Shown here one piece after another: positions 62,439 through 64,000 of a stretch of DNA of 64,000 bases. Positions within the stretch are counted from its first letter, which is position 1, and every line of letters starts with the position of its first letter. The position numbers and the translations under genes are program-made. The stretch is from RU20A sp042610495. Lineage in GTDB: Bacteria > Pseudomonadota > Alphaproteobacteria > Rhizobiales > Rhizobiaceae. The stretch spans positions 158,239 to 222,238 of the forward strand of contig NZ_JBHGAP010000006.1 of assembly GCF_042610495.1 (NCBI RefSeq), given 5' to 3'. Below the pieces are notes generated by a model. The model saw only the letters and a list, made by a program, of their open reading frames with translations. It was not told where the DNA came from and searched no databases.

Positions 62439-63083
62439 GTGACCGATCTCATGGAGAATGCGGAAATCATTGCGAAGGTCGCCGAGACCCGGTTTCGCGA
62501 CGGCGGCGGGCGCCGCGTCATCATCGCCATTGCCGGCCCGCCGGGTTCGGGCAAATCCACGCTGTCGGAGGCCGTCGTCGAGCGGCTGAACCGGGACGCG
62601 CCCGGTCACGCGGCGATCTTTCCGCAGGACGGCTATCACTATGACGACCTCGTGCTGAACGCGATCGGGCGCCGGCCCTACAAGGGCGCGCCGGACACGT
62701 TCGACGTGCACGGCCTGCGCCACATGCTGCTGCGGCTGAAGGCGAACGAGGACGATACCGTGGCCGTGCCGGTCTTCGACCGCGATATTGAGATCGCGCG
62801 CGCCGGCGGCCGGCTCATCCCCCGCTCCACCGGCATCATCGTCTGCGAAGGCACCTTTCTTCTGATGCGGGCCACACCCTGGGACCAGTTGAAGCCCGTC
62901 TTCGACTATACCGTCTTCGTCGATGTCACCGAGGAGGAGCTGCGCCGCCGCCTGACGGCGCGCTGGGTGCATTACAATCTTACGCCGGACGAGATCCGCT
63001 TCAAGCTTGACGAAAACGACATGCCGAACGGCATGACGATCATCCGGGGCAGCGCGGAGCCGGATCTGCGCATCAAGAACTGA
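62439..63083 (+). CDS. P-loop nucleoside/sugar kinase family protein (FrcK/CoaA-like)
   Basis: This is a 214-aa kinase of the uridine kinase/pantothenate kinase group. Walker A is IAIAGPPGSGKSTLSEAV near residue 32; DGYHYDD, a substrate-binding acidic motif, follows near 65; FDRDIEIARAGGRLIP and VCEGTFLLM then appear, and a lid RRRLTARWVHYNL. A GTG at 62439 has GGAGGAG upstream; an ATG at 62451 is also in frame. FrcK-like proteins accompany sugar transport genes in rhizobia, so a sugar substrate is likely. Confidence 0.78.
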   Translation: MTDLMENAEIIAKVAETRFRDGGGRRVIIAIAGPPGSGKSTLSEAVVERLNRDAPGHAAIFPQDGYHYDDLVLNAIGRRPYKGAPDTFDVHGLRHMLLRLKANEDDTVAVPVFDRDIEIARAGGRLIPRSTGIIVCEGTFLLMRATPWDQLKPVFDYTVFVDVTEEELRRRLTARWVHYNLTPDEIRFKLDENDMPNGMTIIRGSAEPDLRIKN

Positions 63084-63214
63084 GACAGAATTCCCGCCGG
63101 AGCCCCGGGGAGGGAGGTCCGGCGGTCACGGCACGGGTCACGCGCGAAGAAGACGCCGAAGCTGACGACCCGTCCACCCAACGCCAGCAAAAGGCTTTCC
63201 GAAAGGATCACGAC

Positions 63215-63916
63215 ATGACCACCGCCACCAGCAACGCCGAGCTTCGCCGGCAGATGATCGACATCTGCCGCCGCATGAACGACAGCGGCATCAACCAGGG
63301 CACTTCGGGCAATCTCTCGGTCCGGATCGACCGCGGCTTCCTGATCACTCCGTCGTCTATGGCTTACGAAACCATGAAGCCGGAGGATATCGTCGAGATG
63401 GATTTCGACGGCACCTATGTCGGCCCGCGCCCCTCGTCCGAATGGCGCTTCCACCGCGATATCCTGAAGAACCGGCCGGATATCGAGGTGGTGCTGCACT
63501 GCCACTCGATCTATGCGACGACGCTGGCCTGCCATCACCGTTCCATCCCAAGCTTCCACTACATGACCGCCATTGCCGGCGGCAACACGATCCGCTGCTC
63601 GGACTATGCGACCTACGGCACGCAGGAACTGTCGGACCATGCGCTGAAGGCGCTGGAAGGGCGGCTTGCCTGCCTGCTCGGCCAGCACGGCCAGATCTCG
63701 CTCGGCAAGAACCTCGAGCATGCACTGTGGATGGCGATCGAGATCGAGACGCTGTCGCGCATCTATGTGCAGGCGCTCACGCTGGGCGAGCCACCCGTGC
63801 TCTCCGAAGCGGAAATGGAACGCGTCGCCGCGCAGATGAAGCGCATGAGCTACGGCTTTGGCCCGGAAGCCGAAGGCGAAAGCGACGTTGCCCGGCCGCG
63901 CCAGTCGGCCGGCTGA
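63215..63916 (+). CDS. Class II aldolase/adducin family protein
   Basis: This is a 233-aa zinc aldolase of the fuculose-phosphate type. It has QGTSGNLSVRI (phosphate loop), PSSMAYETMKPEDIVEMD, catalytic-region SSEWRFHRDIL (Glu), zinc ligands HCHS near residue 92-94 and a third His in LGQHGQISLG. It probably cleaves or decarboxylates a sugar phosphate or a 3-oxo-tetronate 4-phosphate. It lies 131 bp after the kinase, which may supply its substrate. Confidence 0.85.
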   Translation: MTTATSNAELRRQMIDICRRMNDSGINQGTSGNLSVRIDRGFLITPSSMAYETMKPEDIVEMDFDGTYVGPRPSSEWRFHRDILKNRPDIEVVLHCHSIYATTLACHHRSIPSFHYMTAIAGGNTIRCSDYATYGTQELSDHALKALEGRLACLLGQHGQISLGKNLEHALWMAIEIETLSRIYVQALTLGEPPVLSEAEMERVAAQMKRMSYGFGPEAEGESDVARPRQSAG

Positions 63917-63945
63917 TCCGGTTGCCGTTTCCATTCGACACGTGA

Positions 63946-63980
63946 CAGGGCGCGGGTGGATCGTCACCACCCGCGCCCTG
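63946..63980 (+). terminator. Hairpin after the class II aldolase gene
   Basis: CAGGGCGCGGGTGG (63946-63959) pairs perfectly with CCACCCGCGCCCTG (63967-63980) across a 7-nt loop. The T-run is absent, so it may act on either strand or as an mRNA stabiliser. Confidence 0.55.
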
Positions 63981-64000
63981 CCGTCTGCACAGTGCCCCTT

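Overview
The window is GC-rich DNA from an alphaproteobacterium of the Rhizobiales, most likely Rhizobiaceae (Rhizobium, Agrobacterium, Shinella or Ensifer type). This rests on a complete repABC operon with its antisense RNA gene, a DUF1612 plasmid-type protein, an ExoD protein, rhizobial-type PncB, DUF6481, many GntR and ABC catabolic islands, and an sRNA whose loops carry anti-Shine-Dalgarno motifs. repABC points to a secondary replicon (megaplasmid or chromid). The species cannot be named from the sequence alone.

Layout. 1-3.2 kb: partial peroxiredoxin, then a sulfide/thiosulfate/sulfite operon (persulfide dioxygenase-like MBL protein, two YeeE proteins, TauE exporter) with no BigR-type regulator in view. 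3.3-7.0 kb: cupin, LysR regulator, and an SDR plus aldonolactone oxidase-like operon. 7.3-9.3 kb: DUF1612 gene and a VapBC toxin-antitoxin pair. 9.4-27.5 kb: a large amine or amino-compound catabolic island holding two paralogous GNAT acetyltransferases, an ArgE-like deacetylase, 2-hydroxyacid dehydrogenase, cupin, aldehyde dehydrogenase, TtuC-like dehydrogenase, succinate-semialdehyde dehydrogenase, PuuB-like FAD oxidase, HAD hydrolase, class III aminotransferase and a Dpp/Opp-type ABC importer. Together these could form an N-acetylated variant of the putrescine-to-GABA-to-succinate route. 27.6-31.2 kb: a uronate/aldose cluster (UxuA, GntR, SDR, lyxose/mannose isomerase-like). 31.5-32.8 kb: cold-shock gene and two small proteins.

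32.9-39.7 kb: GntR and a DapA-family aldolase, pncB, then repC-repB-repA read on the minus strand, with a ctRNA between repB and repC and a nested palindrome in front of repA. 39.7-47.1 kb: MgtC, DUF922 putative protease, GNAT, a chemoreceptor, ExoD, a DUF2946-like protein and a PepSY membrane protein. 47.2-53.8 kb: a DctB/DctD-like two-component system followed by a tripartite tricarboxylate transporter (tctC-tctB-tctA), with palindromic activator-site candidates between them. 53.9-54.9 kb: no protein gene, but a minus-strand sRNA made of three hairpins with CTCCTCC loops (alpha-r14 or 'cuckoo' type), broken by a 102-bp duplication around a single N that looks like an assembly join. 55.0-58.2 kb: pntA-pntB transhydrogenase. 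58.4-61.8 kb: a VanZ-KTSC fusion, a second repA-repB pair without repC, a 28-bp palindrome and a WGR protein. 62-64 kb: a small protein, a P-loop sugar/nucleoside kinase and a class II aldolase.

The parts most worth a second look are the anti-SD sRNA and its disturbed assembly, the orphan repAB with palindromes in front of it, and the putative acetyl-polyamine island.
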